Assembly (NCBI GenBank): GCA_017303995.1
Contig: JAFLBE010000005.1
Span: 60,031-124,030 of the forward strand
Direction of reading: 5' to 3'
DNA length: 64,000 nucleotides
Source of the DNA: Bacteroidota bacterium
GTDB taxonomy: Bacteria; Bacteroidota; JABWAT01
The notes under the pieces were generated by a model, which did not search any database, was not told the origin of the DNA, and was given only the letters and a program-made list of their open reading frames with translations. The translations under genes and the position numbers were made by a program. Positions 44,467 through 54,013 of the stretch are shown here, piece by piece (the first letter of the stretch is position 1; every line of letters starts with the position of its first letter).

Positions 44467-46590
44467 TTACTTTTCAATCAGTTTAAAATCAATTGTTCGC
44501 TTAATTGGGTTTGCATTCATACATTCAACCCGAATGTGATCACCAAGGCGGTAAGTATGTCCGGTTTTTTCGCCGACAAGCGCATACCCATTTTCTTTGA
44601 AAACATAATAATCCTGAGTCAGATCCCGAACCGAAACCAACCCTTCAACAAGCAAATCTTTTATTTCAACAAAGAGCCCAAATTGAGCAACTCCCGAAAT
44701 AATGCCGTCAAATTCTTCACCAATCCGGCTTTTCATATATTCAACCTGCATGAGCTTAACCGATTCTCTTTCGGCTTCAACCGCTTTTCTTTCTGTAGAA
44801 TTACAAGCATCACACAACGCAGAAAGTTCTGTTTTCTGATACAGGACAGTTAGGTTGTGCTCAACTGCATACCGGTTTAAAAGCCGGTGAACAATCAGAT
44901 CAGGGTATCTTCTGATTGGCGAAGTAAAGTGCGTATAATCTTTGAATGAAAGTCCGTAGTGACCAATATTATCAGGTGTATAAATAGCACGGGCCATACT
45001 TCTGATGGCGACCTGATGAATCACATTTTCAGAGTCGGTTCCCTTCACATCATTCATCAGTTTCTGAAGCGAATGTGCCGAGGTCTCGTCATCCCCGATT
45101 TCAAGTTTAAAACCCAGACTACCGGCAAGTGACTGCAGATTCGTCAACTTGGTGACATCAGGCTTATCATGAACCCGATAAAGAGCAGAAAGCTGACTTT
45201 TCTTTTTCACGGATGCAAATAATTCGGCAACTGACCGGTTTGCCATGAGCATCAGTTCCTCGATCAGCCGGTGTGCATCCAGCCGGTCCTTTCTGATGAT
45301 TGCAATTGGCGCACCTTTATCGTTGAACTTAAATTTGGCTTCGGGCGAATCGAAGTCAATTGATCCGCTTTTGAACCTTTTTGCTGTTAACGTTTTAGCA
45401 ATCTTATTCAGTTTCAGCAAGATATCAGAAAAATCACCGTTTCCGGTAATCAAAATTTTCTGCACTTCTTCATAAGAATACCGGCGTTTAGAATGAATAA
45501 CCGATCTTGCAAACCGGGTTCCCTTTACAATTCCCTTTGGCGTTAGCTCAATAATTGCAGAAAAAGTGAGCCGATCCTGATTGGGAACAAGCGAACAGAC
45601 ATTGTTGCTTAAAGCCTCAGGCAACATGGGAATAACCCTGTCAACGAGGTAAATTGACGTTCCCCGTTTGGCAGCTTCCTTATCAAGTTTACTTCCAATT
45701 TTCACATAATGACTTACATCTGCAATGTGAACACCAATTTCATAATTTCCGTTTTCAAGTTCTTTCAGAGAAATAGCATCATCAAAGTCTTTGGCATCAT
45801 CTGGGTCAATGGTAAGAACAATTTCATTTCTGAGATCGAGGCGTCCGGCAAGATCAGCAGCCGTAAGCGTTGAACTGATTTCAGCAGCTTCCTTTTCTAC
45901 AGCCGGCGGAAACTGATCAGGAAGATCGAGGCCTCTGGCAACCGAGATAACCTGAACCCTGAGGTCTTTGGCCCGGCCAAGCACTTCAAGAATCCGTCCT
46001 TCCGGATTGATGTGCGCATTTTTCCACTCATCCATCTGAACTATGACTTTATCACCGGCTTTTGCGCGGTTCAGAAACCGTGGCGGAATGTAAAAATCAC
46101 GGTGAATCCGTTGATCATCAGCAACAACAAATGCAAAGCTTTTTCCCATTTCAAGAACGCCGACAAAACGTACTCTTGACCGTTCGAGAACAGCATTGAC
46201 CTGACCTTCCATTCTGGCGTCAGGTTTTCTTGGGAAAACCAAAACCTGAACTTTATCTTCATGAAAGGCAGTACCCAGGTTTTTTTCACTGATGAGAATT
46301 TCATTCTGATCATCAACTTTAACAAAACCCATACCCGAACGGGTGACCTGGAGGGTTCCTTCCATATAAATGGTATTTTCAGCTACATTGAATTTTTTAC
46401 CCTTCTGGCGGGTAACCTTCCGGTCAGAAACCAACTCACCAACAACTTCAGAAACCAAACGTTCGGCTTCCGGTGTGTTTAATTTCAAAGCCCGGGTAAT
46501 CTGATTTACCGAATAAGCAGACGGTTTTTTATTTTCCAGGAACCGGAGGACTGACTGCTTCAGGCTCACTGTCTGATTTTTGGGTTTCAT
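44467..46590 (-). CDS. rnr: Ribonuclease R
   Basis: About 707 residues. An N-terminal winged-helix region (LKQSVLRFLENKKPSAYSV) is followed by cold-shock-like OB folds, then the RNB catalytic domain with TIDPDDAKDFDDAISL (the four-Asp magnesium site) and YGLSFKDYTHFTSPIRRYPDLIVHRLL, then a C-terminal S1 domain (IGEEFDGIISGVAQFGLFVEI). It degrades structured RNA 3' to 5'. The ATG at 46590 (MKPKNQTVSL) is preferred; an in-frame start at 46689 would add 33 residues unrelated to the family that lie within tamB. Even so the gene overlaps the tamB 3' end by 62 bases, which is unusual. Confidence 0.9.
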   Translation of the reverse strand: MKPKNQTVSLKQSVLRFLENKKPSAYSVNQITRALKLNTPEAERLVSEVVGELVSDRKVTRQKGKKFNVAENTIYMEGTLQVTRSGMGFVKVDDQNEILISEKNLGTAFHEDKVQVLVFPRKPDARMEGQVNAVLERSRVRFVGVLEMGKSFAFVVADDQRIHRDFYIPPRFLNRAKAGDKVIVQMDEWKNAHINPEGRILEVLGRAKDLRVQVISVARGLDLPDQFPPAVEKEAAEISSTLTAADLAGRLDLRNEIVLTIDPDDAKDFDDAISLKELENGNYEIGVHIADVSHYVKIGSKLDKEAAKRGTSIYLVDRVIPMLPEALSNNVCSLVPNQDRLTFSAIIELTPKGIVKGTRFARSVIHSKRRYSYEEVQKILITGNGDFSDILLKLNKIAKTLTAKRFKSGSIDFDSPEAKFKFNDKGAPIAIIRKDRLDAHRLIEELMLMANRSVAELFASVKKKSQLSALYRVHDKPDVTKLTNLQSLAGSLGFKLEIGDDETSAHSLQKLMNDVKGTDSENVIHQVAIRSMARAIYTPDNIGHYGLSFKDYTHFTSPIRRYPDLIVHRLLNRYAVEHNLTVLYQKTELSALCDACNSTERKAVEAERESVKLMQVEYMKSRIGEEFDGIISGVAQFGLFVEIKDLLVEGLVSVRDLTQDYYVFKENGYALVGEKTGHTYRLGDHIRVECMNANPIKRTIDFKLIEK

Positions 46591-49500
46591 AAGTAGTTTC
46601 TTCTTCACGTTTAAACAAATCGCCCCACCGGTAAAAGCTTTTACGGTAGAACAGTGAAACACCCCTAACAATCTGATCCCGGGTGTCAAAAGTATAAGGA
46701 TCGTAGCTCTGAAAAATATCCCAGCTCAGGTTATCAGTCAGTTTATGTTCCAATCTCCAGGAAAGCCCTAACCTGGAACTGTTATCCTGTCCGGTTAAAC
46801 TTGTTCGCTGATCTGAAAGGTTATAATTCAATCCGCCGGTGAGTGACCAGTTTTCGGCAATGTCATAAACAAAAACACCGCCAATATTTTCAGTTTTACC
46901 GTTTGAGTTATGAACCTGAAAGTTAACGTACCTGATCTGGTTATCTACACCACCCAGAAACCGGCCGATGTGATTGCTGAGCACACCAAAACCGGCATTT
47001 ATTGTTGAGCTGGTAAGATCATTCCCGAGATTTAACTGCGGATTTGCCCCTGCTGAAAGGTAAGGATCATACAACCATTGTCCCAAAAGAATGAGTGAAA
47101 TAATATTTGCAGCAGCTTTATCTTTCATATCAGGATTTTCGGTGGTCGATTGGCGAGTGTTGTTGCTTCGGCTGGTTGCAATATCGTAAGTAAGCTGAGG
47201 GGCAAGAACCGAACCTTTGATTCCGAGTGAGATGATATTGATTTCAGTGAGTGCGCCAGCAGCCGTGCTGTCGACCGTAACCTGGCGTGAAATGGTTGTT
47301 TTGGCTACCAAATTCATTTCAGGTTCACCCAGATCACCGGTAAAACTAAGCGTTCCGCCCTGTTCAACATCAAATTGAGTGGTATAAAAGTTGTACTTTC
47401 CTGACTGAACCGTAAGCACACCGTTGGTTGTCAGATTTTGCTGCTGATATTGCAAATTCAGATTTCCGGTAAGTTCAGTAGTAAGCCGCTCACCCGTTGC
47501 CTTATTTAAAACGAGAGTAAGAACAGCATTTTGTGAGGCATCAATCTGAACGAATGAATTCAAACCGGCAATAAAGTCAGATTCTTTTTTCTTTCGGATG
47601 TAAACAGGAATTGCGGTTGTTGTGTCAGTCTGGATCGCAAATGTAGTATCACCTGCACCCACAAAACTGATAAAGGAGTCTTCGTTACTTGCCCTGAGAT
47701 TTGCAGAAGCGGTAATTATGTTCAAAGCCGCCTTTTTAATCCGCAGGTTTCCGTTCAGAAAAGAGCGGGAATAATTGCCCTTCAGATTTAACACACCCGT
47801 CAATTCAACATCACCACTAAAAGCAGAAGTTGAAGTTGGTGCTTTATCCAAAACTGAAATTCCATTTAAAACCAGACTCAGATTAAAGTCATTGTTTGGA
47901 ATATAATTCTTAACCCGGAAAGAACCGTATAGTTTTGCCCTTCCGCCATTTTTTGATTCAACATCAACCGATGAAATCCGAACCATATCATCTTTAAAGG
48001 TTGCAGAACCGTTCAGGTTATAATACCTCACATTGTTAATCCCCATCCTGATGGCGCCACCAGAAACCTTTACACTTCCTTCAAGTTTTGGCATTCCAAT
48101 TTTTCCGGTGGCGGTAATTGATGCATTTAGTTTTCCGGTGATTTCTCTCACATCCGGGATAAAACCCTGAAGTAAACCCAAATCAAAATTATCTGTTGTC
48201 AGCCTGATGTCACTATCCTGATTTCCACCTTCTTCTGATTCACTGAGGGCAAAGGGAATAAACCCCTTCAATTTCAGGAATTGAAGTTTTTCGGGGGATA
48301 TCATTTCACCGTCAAATGAAAGAAACTCACCGTCATAACTTGAAGTAAGGCTAAGATTGCCATAATTGGTTCTGCCAAGTTTGACGGCAAGTAATTCAAG
48401 TGATGCAGAAAAATTGGGTTCTGTAAGCGTACCGAATAAATTGACAACCAGATTAAGTTCGCCCTTCGGTAAAGTTGAAAAATCTCTGATGAAGGGGGAA
48501 AGAAATGCTGAAATATCGGTGGCTTTGCCCGTTACTGCCAACACTGCGGTTCCGGCAGGAGAAAGTCCGCCATTGATTGTAATTGCCGACGTCGGACTAT
48601 TCAAATTAAAATTTTTGACCCAAACTGCAGTTGTTGTCAATCCTACATTTGCATCTTGTTCAAGTGCCCATTCTCCGGCAGGAGTCTGAAGGGTGATCTC
48701 ATGAAAAACAGCCGATAACGAATCCATTGTAAAGGAAACTCTTCCATCAATTTTTCCTGAAAGAATTTTCCCGGGATCGTCAAGTTTGGCCTGATAATCA
48801 ATAACGCCCCCTTTTAATTTTGCTGAAATTGAAGCATTTCCCCAATTGCGTTTGCCCGTGGTGATCTGATCAACGTTTACCGCAAATTTCCCTTTTGCCG
48901 AATTCAGTATTGATCGCAGATCCAGAGAATCCAATCTGACCGACACAACCAGGTTTTGGACTTTGAGAGTTTCACTTACCCTAACCGAATCCACTTTTAA
49001 ATCAACATCAGAAATGGTTTGATACCCTTTTACCTGAGTTTTCCCTTTTCCTTCTGCCCTAACATTCATTTCAGGAACATCAAACAGATAAAGGAGGGGT
49101 TCAACAGATTTGATTTTAACTTCCCAGTTAATCTCTTTGTCCTCATTGTACTCAACACCTGTTACGACCTTTTGACCCCGGGCCTGAAGGGAATCAGGTG
49201 TATTTACTTTCAAAGAGCGAATCACCTGGGCAAAATTATTAATCCAGAAATCAAGATCACCGGTAGCACCAATTTTTGCATCCAGCCAGCTTCCGGTTAA
49301 ATCGGCTGAAATTGACTTTCCGGGAACATTTTTAATATCAAACTTTTGCTCAGGATGTCCAAAATTTATTTTTCCTATACGTAACGAATCAAACCCGATT
49401 GAACCTGTTATTCCGAGTGTGTCGCCCAGTTTTAACCCGATTTCTGAATTAAACCATAAATCAGTTTGAGGAAACCGCCCGGCAAATTTCCCGGCATTTA

Positions 49501-51100
49501 TTGATTTCGCACTTATTGTTGATTGAATGGAGGTTGTATTGCCTGAAGTTGAAAGTTTGCTTTTGAGGTTAATATCACCAAACTCAGATACAACGACGGT
49601 TTGCAAGTCAATAATACTGTTTTTGGCAGAAATATCAGCCTGGAGGGAATCAATAGTCACAGTTTGAAAAGTCGATTTTTTCGCCTTGATGTGGCCGGTC
49701 GTTTTTAAAGTTTCAAGTGCATAACCTGAACCTGTTATCTGACCCGTTACCGTAAGATCAGACTTCAATTCCTGCCGGTTCCAAAGAAAGGGCTGAAGAT
49801 TTAAGTTTTGTGTACTGATATCAGCCCGATATCCTTCCCTTCCATCTGCAAAATCAAAATTGACTGTTGCATTTCCTGAACCCGAACTTTCAGTTTTAAA
49901 GTCAACTTCAGCTAAAAATGTGAGTGGTTTTCCCTTGTAGTGGGCAGTAAATTCAACCAAGCCAGCCTCGGTGAAATCTGGAATTGGGTAAAAAGGAAGC
50001 AAGGAGAGAACATCGGTAGACAGAATTTGGGAAGGCTTTACACTTATATCCATAGTTAGCTGGTCGGGGTCAGTCAGCTTGTACAACCATCCACTTGCAG
50101 AAAGATGGGTCCTGGTTCCAATTTTAAGGTCCAGGTTTTCTGCATGAAGTGAATCCAGAGTGCCCGTAGCTCTTAAACCGCCCGTTACAGTTCCCCTGAG
50201 CATGTCAACTACCGGGAGAAAACAAGTGAGATCAGAAAAGGTAAACCGATCCATTTTGACTTCAGCTTCCATTTTTGAATGAAGAAAATTGTCGGCGAGC
50301 GTTGAATCTGCTTTGATTTTTTGGGGGAAATTGAGAATGGCCGAAAGTCCGATTTTACTTGAATCGGAAGTGAGGGTTAAATAATTCACCTCAACAGTTT
50401 GCTTTTCAATGGCGAGATTTAAATCCAGATTTTCGAGAATGAACCCAGAGTTTTTCTCTGAAAATGAAAATTTGCGGATGATCAGACTTGATGATTTTTC
50501 GAGGTTAACTGAAGCTGAAAGAAAAAGATCAAGGTTTTGAATTTTAAAATTCTGAAAATCCCAGACTCCTGAAATCCGTTTTTCTTCTATTATTTCTGGC
50601 GAAGAAAAGGTAAAAGTTCCATTTTCAATAGCAAATGACTTTACCCTGATCCGCCATTGAGAAAGATCAAAGCCACCACTTTTTGCAGAGTCAGGTTTTG
50701 AGGGTTTGAGTAAGTTTGCAAAATTTAGATTTCCGGCAGAATCAGCTTCCATCCGGATGTCAGGATCGGTGAGGGTTAACGAGGAAATGCTGATATTGCC
50801 AAATAGGGCAAAAATCGGCATATACTTGAGCTGAATACTTTTTGTGGAAACGAGGGTATCACCTTCAGCACTTACCAGCATAATGTGTTTTAAGGTGATC
50901 CGGGAAATGAAATTCCCTTCAATTGAACCAATAGTCAGGGTTCCGTTGATAGTATCAGCAGAAAACCGGGTAATAGCATCCTTCAACTGGTTTTTAAACC
51001 AATCAGTCTGGCAGACCGTAAAAAATAAAAGTACGATGGTCAGAACCAGATAAGCCGTTACAAGGCTCACATAGGATGCAATCCGGAAAAAGGTTTTCAC
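46529..51100 (-). CDS. tamB: TamB-like translocation/assembly protein (AsmA superfamily, DUF490)
   Basis: 1523 residues. A signal-anchor helix at residues 8-30 is followed by a long series of beta-strand repeats and a C-terminal DUF490/TamB domain (LTTNGVLTVQSGKYNFYTTQ, VEQGGTLSFTGDLGEPEMNL, then KAAANIISLILLGQWLYDPY). TamB-type proteins span the periplasm from the inner membrane and carry lipids to, or help assemble, the outer membrane. The end (EEETTYETQKSDSEPEAVSP) is a polar tail. It is within an operon after hldE, 21 bases from rfaE2. Length is in the family range. Confidence 0.85.
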   Translation of the reverse strand: MKTFFRIASYVSLVTAYLVLTIVLLFFTVCQTDWFKNQLKDAITRFSADTINGTLTIGSIEGNFISRITLKHIMLVSAEGDTLVSTKSIQLKYMPIFALFGNISISSLTLTDPDIRMEADSAGNLNFANLLKPSKPDSAKSGGFDLSQWRIRVKSFAIENGTFTFSSPEIIEEKRISGVWDFQNFKIQNLDLFLSASVNLEKSSSLIIRKFSFSEKNSGFILENLDLNLAIEKQTVEVNYLTLTSDSSKIGLSAILNFPQKIKADSTLADNFLHSKMEAEVKMDRFTFSDLTCFLPVVDMLRGTVTGGLRATGTLDSLHAENLDLKIGTRTHLSASGWLYKLTDPDQLTMDISVKPSQILSTDVLSLLPFYPIPDFTEAGLVEFTAHYKGKPLTFLAEVDFKTESSGSGNATVNFDFADGREGYRADISTQNLNLQPFLWNRQELKSDLTVTGQITGSGYALETLKTTGHIKAKKSTFQTVTIDSLQADISAKNSIIDLQTVVVSEFGDINLKSKLSTSGNTTSIQSTISAKSINAGKFAGRFPQTDLWFNSEIGLKLGDTLGITGSIGFDSLRIGKINFGHPEQKFDIKNVPGKSISADLTGSWLDAKIGATGDLDFWINNFAQVIRSLKVNTPDSLQARGQKVVTGVEYNEDKEINWEVKIKSVEPLLYLFDVPEMNVRAEGKGKTQVKGYQTISDVDLKVDSVRVSETLKVQNLVVSVRLDSLDLRSILNSAKGKFAVNVDQITTGKRNWGNASISAKLKGGVIDYQAKLDDPGKILSGKIDGRVSFTMDSLSAVFHEITLQTPAGEWALEQDANVGLTTTAVWVKNFNLNSPTSAITINGGLSPAGTAVLAVTGKATDISAFLSPFIRDFSTLPKGELNLVVNLFGTLTEPNFSASLELLAVKLGRTNYGNLSLTSSYDGEFLSFDGEMISPEKLQFLKLKGFIPFALSESEEGGNQDSDIRLTTDNFDLGLLQGFIPDVREITGKLNASITATGKIGMPKLEGSVKVSGGAIRMGINNVRYYNLNGSATFKDDMVRISSVDVESKNGGRAKLYGSFRVKNYIPNNDFNLSLVLNGISVLDKAPTSTSAFSGDVELTGVLNLKGNYSRSFLNGNLRIKKAALNIITASANLRASNEDSFISFVGAGDTTFAIQTDTTTAIPVYIRKKKESDFIAGLNSFVQIDASQNAVLTLVLNKATGERLTTELTGNLNLQYQQQNLTTNGVLTVQSGKYNFYTTQFDVEQGGTLSFTGDLGEPEMNLVAKTTISRQVTVDSTAAGALTEINIISLGIKGSVLAPQLTYDIATSRSNNTRQSTTENPDMKDKAAANIISLILLGQWLYDPYLSAGANPQLNLGNDLTSSTINAGFGVLSNHIGRFLGGVDNQIRYVNFQVHNSNGKTENIGGVFVYDIAENWSLTGGLNYNLSDQRTSLTGQDNSSRLGLSWRLEHKLTDNLSWDIFQSYDPYTFDTRDQIVRGVSLFYRKSFYRWGDLFKREEETTYETQKSDSEPEAVSPPVPGK

Positions 51101-51121
51101 AAATTCAAATTTCTTTCAGTA

Positions 51122-51607
51122 CTAACGATAAACCGTTAGTACTTTTTCAATCACATTCGTCGTACTGCGTTCCGGAGTTAATTCAACGGTAAGCACTTTG
51201 CCGCCATTTGCTTCTACAACATCTTTGCCAACAACTTTGTTCACATCCCAGTCTGCACCTTTGACCAGATAGTCAGGAATGATTTTCGAGATGACTTCAT
51301 GCGGGGTGTCTTCACCGAAAAAAACAACAAAATCAACACACCTTAGAGAAGCAAGAAGAAAAGCACGGTCAAGTTCAGAGTTGATCGGGCGTTTATCGCC
51401 TTTAATTCGTTTTACTGATGCATCAGAATTAACTGCAATGACCATTGCATCACCCAGATTCCGGGCCTTCAACAAATAATCGGCGTGTCCTTTGTGCAGT
51501 ATATCAAAAACACCGTTGGTAAAAACGAGCTTTTTCCCCGCCGATTTTAATTCTTTACGGATGGGGATAAACTCTTCAACTGTTAAAATTTTTCCAGGCG
51601 AAATCAT
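51122..51607 (-). CDS. rfaE2: D-glycero-beta-D-manno-heptose 1-phosphate adenylyltransferase
   Basis: 161 residues of the nucleotidyltransferase (cytidylyltransferase-like) fold: FTNGVFDILHKGHADYLLKA (HxGH: His-Lys-Gly-His), NSDASVKRIKGDKRPI, and a C-terminal PERSTTNVIEKVL in place of the ISSTxI-type motif. It activates heptose 1-phosphate to ADP-heptose for lipopolysaccharide inner core. It corresponds to the C-terminal half of HldE of E. coli; here it is a separate gene overlapping the kinase by four bases. Confidence 0.9.
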   Translation of the reverse strand: MISPGKILTVEEFIPIRKELKSAGKKLVFTNGVFDILHKGHADYLLKARNLGDAMVIAVNSDASVKRIKGDKRPINSELDRAFLLASLRCVDFVVFFGEDTPHEVISKIIPDYLVKGADWDVNKVVGKDVVEANGGKVLTVELTPERSTTNVIEKVLTVYR

Positions 51608-52596
51608 TTTACTTTTCTCCAGAATTCTAGAACTTTTTCGGGTACTGCCGGCAGAATCCCAACTTCACCAACTACATATCCTCCCGCGAAATTTGCAAGT
51701 GCAGAAGCTTCTTCAATTGTCGCACCGGCAACCATTGCCAGGGTTAACGTCGCAATCACAGTATCACCTGCACCCGAGACATCAGCAACATGTACAGCTT
51801 TTGTTGGGACATGATTATGGGTTCCGTCCTTTTTAAATAGAGACATTCCCTTTTCACTGCGTGTAATCAGCACATAATCTGCATTCAGCTTTTTCACCAA
51901 TTCGGTTCCGGCGTCAATCACGTCCTGATCGGATGTAAGTTTTCGATTCAATCCTTCACTGGTTTCTTTCAGATTTGGTTTGAATAACGTTACATTCTGA
52001 TAGTCAAAGAAGTGATTTTTTTTCGGATCAACTGTTATCAGCTTTTTATGCTGATTGGCAAGACGGATAACGTCCTGAATGAGTCCAAGAGTTAAAACAC
52101 CTTTGTTATAATCTTCAAGAATAATCCCGTCAATTTCATCAATATGCTGGGTTAGGTAATCAAGAATTTGTTTTTCAACCGCTTTACTGATTGAGTGACG
52201 GTGCTCCTGATCAATTCTGACTACATGTTGCTGCTGGGCAATAACCCGTGTTTTTACAGTGGTTCTGCGTGAATTGTCAGTAACAATTCCACCAGCATCC
52301 ATTCCGTTCCGGGTTACAATATCTTTCATCATTGCTGACTGCGGATCGTCACCACAAACCCCAATCAGCACACATTTCCCACCCAGTCCAACCAGATTTA
52401 ATCCAACATTTGCAGCACCACCCAAACGCTCAGACTCATTGGTCACTTCAACAACCGGAACAGGCGCTTCCGGGCTGATACGAAGCACATCTCCCCAGAT
52501 ATATTTATCAACCATCAAATCACCAATAACAGCAACTTTTCGGTTTTTCATAGCTTCAAAGATCTGTTTAAGACGATCTTCTGTAAAAGAAACCAC
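51604..52596 (-). CDS. rfaE1: D-glycero-beta-D-manno-heptose 7-phosphate kinase
   Basis: 330 residues of the PfkB/ribokinase family: GDLMVDKYIWGDVLRISPEAPVPVVEV, the GGAANVGLNLVGLGG motif 1 and the DVSGAGDTVIATLTLAM motif 2 with catalytic Asp. The N-terminal RISPEAPVPV stretch is diagnostic of HldE/RfaE kinases. It phosphorylates heptose 7-phosphate at C1 in ADP-heptose synthesis. It overlaps the adenylyltransferase gene by four bases and follows the GHL10 gene by one base. Confidence 0.92.
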   Translation of the reverse strand: MVSFTEDRLKQIFEAMKNRKVAVIGDLMVDKYIWGDVLRISPEAPVPVVEVTNESERLGGAANVGLNLVGLGGKCVLIGVCGDDPQSAMMKDIVTRNGMDAGGIVTDNSRRTTVKTRVIAQQQHVVRIDQEHRHSISKAVEKQILDYLTQHIDEIDGIILEDYNKGVLTLGLIQDVIRLANQHKKLITVDPKKNHFFDYQNVTLFKPNLKETSEGLNRKLTSDQDVIDAGTELVKKLNADYVLITRSEKGMSLFKKDGTHNHVPTKAVHVADVSGAGDTVIATLTLAMVAGATIEEASALANFAGGYVVGEVGILPAVPEKVLEFWRKVK

Positions 52597-52597
52597 G

Positions 52598-54013
52598 TTA
52601 CTCTCCTATTTTCAGGTCTTTAGTTGTTCCGTCAGAAAAAACCAGTTTTAAAATTGCAGCACCATCTGTAAACGGCAGAATCTGGGAATTTTCATTTCCC
52701 AGTTTACCTTCAGACATCAACACTTCAGAGGGTGACCATAAACTCCAGGTTCCTTCAGGTCGTGCATCTTTGTCAAAAACAAGCAGAAAACTGTTTCCGG
52801 TCAACCGGCTGATTCGAATCGATTCCAGATTCCCGGCAGAAGGCGACTTGTTAAAAACAGCCTGACTACCTTCTGATTGGTTGATTTCCCTGAAGTTTTT
52901 GCCAGAAACCAATTTGATAAAATCGGGATCCAGATTAACAAACTGACTCCAGGAATAAAAGGCAACCCCTTGTGCTCCCGCCTTCAATGCAAACCTTACA
53001 AGAGCATCTGTTTGTTTAAAAACCGGTTCTTTATATAAACCTATACCCGGAATAACGGGAACTGACCGGCAGTTTTGAACCCAATTTTCAGTCAGTGTAT
53101 TAAAATCCGGACTGCTTTTAGCTCCGGTCCCATCCGGAATATTTCCCGCCGGCCAATAAATCTGTGGCATAATGGCATCGACCAAACCATCCTGAACCCA
53201 ACCAAAACTATCCTGATAAACCTGTTTGTAACTTTCAAGTCCTTTGGCACCGGGTATTGATTTCCAGATTCCTAATGGTGCAGCACTAAGTTCGATATCA
53301 GGCCGTATTTTTTTGATGGCATCTCTGATCTGTTTTACCGTTTCAGAAATGTTTTTCCGGCGCCAGTCATCAGTTTCCATTCCTTTTGGCTTAAAAGCGG
53401 AAACTGTCTTTTTATCATTAAACGGTGTAGTCGGATACCGGATAAAATCCAATTGAAGTCCGTCAAGCGGATATTTCTTCACCAGATCGGCAGCAATTTT
53501 TGCGAGATATTCTCTGACTTCCGGAATTCCCGGATTTAAAAACCGTTCAGAACCCGATTTCATCACCCATGAAGGATGAGATTCAACCGGATGTTTTTGC
53601 TTTGAGCTGCTTTTGGTCTGATTTGATCCATCGGTGATTTTATAAACATTAAACCAACCGACGACTTTCAATTTTCTTTTCGAAGCTTCTTTAATCACCA
53701 GATCTAACGGATCCCAACCGGGATTTTGACCCAGTTTACCGGATAAAACTTCTGACCATGGCTCATAATCGGATTGATAAACCGCATCACCCCGCCCTCT
53801 GACCTGAAAATAAAGCGTTGTAATTCCCCTGTCTGCAGCCGTTTGAACCAGATTGATGAGTTCTGCCTGCTGGTTTTTACTTCCGTTTGTTTTCGGATAA
53901 TCAATCCGGTGAGCAGTTGCAATCCAGACACCAAATTCCTGTGCAGAAGAACCTGAAACAAAAACCCAAATAAAAATCAGAACCCAGGCTGAAAACCTGA
54001 TCATTTTTACCAT
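52598..54013 (-). CDS. GHL10 (glycosyl hydrolase-like 10) family secreted protein
   Basis: 471 residues. Signal peptide (cleavage near SGSSAQ). The family pattern is clear: EFGVWIATAHRIDYPKTNG, then AADRGITTLYFQVRGRGDAV, SDYEPWSEVLSGKLGQNPGW, LDLVIKEASKRKLKVVGWFN, YPLDGLQLDFIRYP, and VDAIMPQIYWP. These correspond to a TIM-barrel of the YngK/GHL10 type, possibly acting on peptidoglycan or other glycans. A beta-rich C-terminal tail (~385-471) has no named domain. Overlaps aroB by seven bases. Confidence 0.82.
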   Translation of the reverse strand: MVKMIRFSAWVLIFIWVFVSGSSAQEFGVWIATAHRIDYPKTNGSKNQQAELINLVQTAADRGITTLYFQVRGRGDAVYQSDYEPWSEVLSGKLGQNPGWDPLDLVIKEASKRKLKVVGWFNVYKITDGSNQTKSSSKQKHPVESHPSWVMKSGSERFLNPGIPEVREYLAKIAADLVKKYPLDGLQLDFIRYPTTPFNDKKTVSAFKPKGMETDDWRRKNISETVKQIRDAIKKIRPDIELSAAPLGIWKSIPGAKGLESYKQVYQDSFGWVQDGLVDAIMPQIYWPAGNIPDGTGAKSSPDFNTLTENWVQNCRSVPVIPGIGLYKEPVFKQTDALVRFALKAGAQGVAFYSWSQFVNLDPDFIKLVSGKNFREINQSEGSQAVFNKSPSAGNLESIRISRLTGNSFLLVFDKDARPEGTWSLWSPSEVLMSEGKLGNENSQILPFTDGAAILKLVFSDGTTKDLKIGE

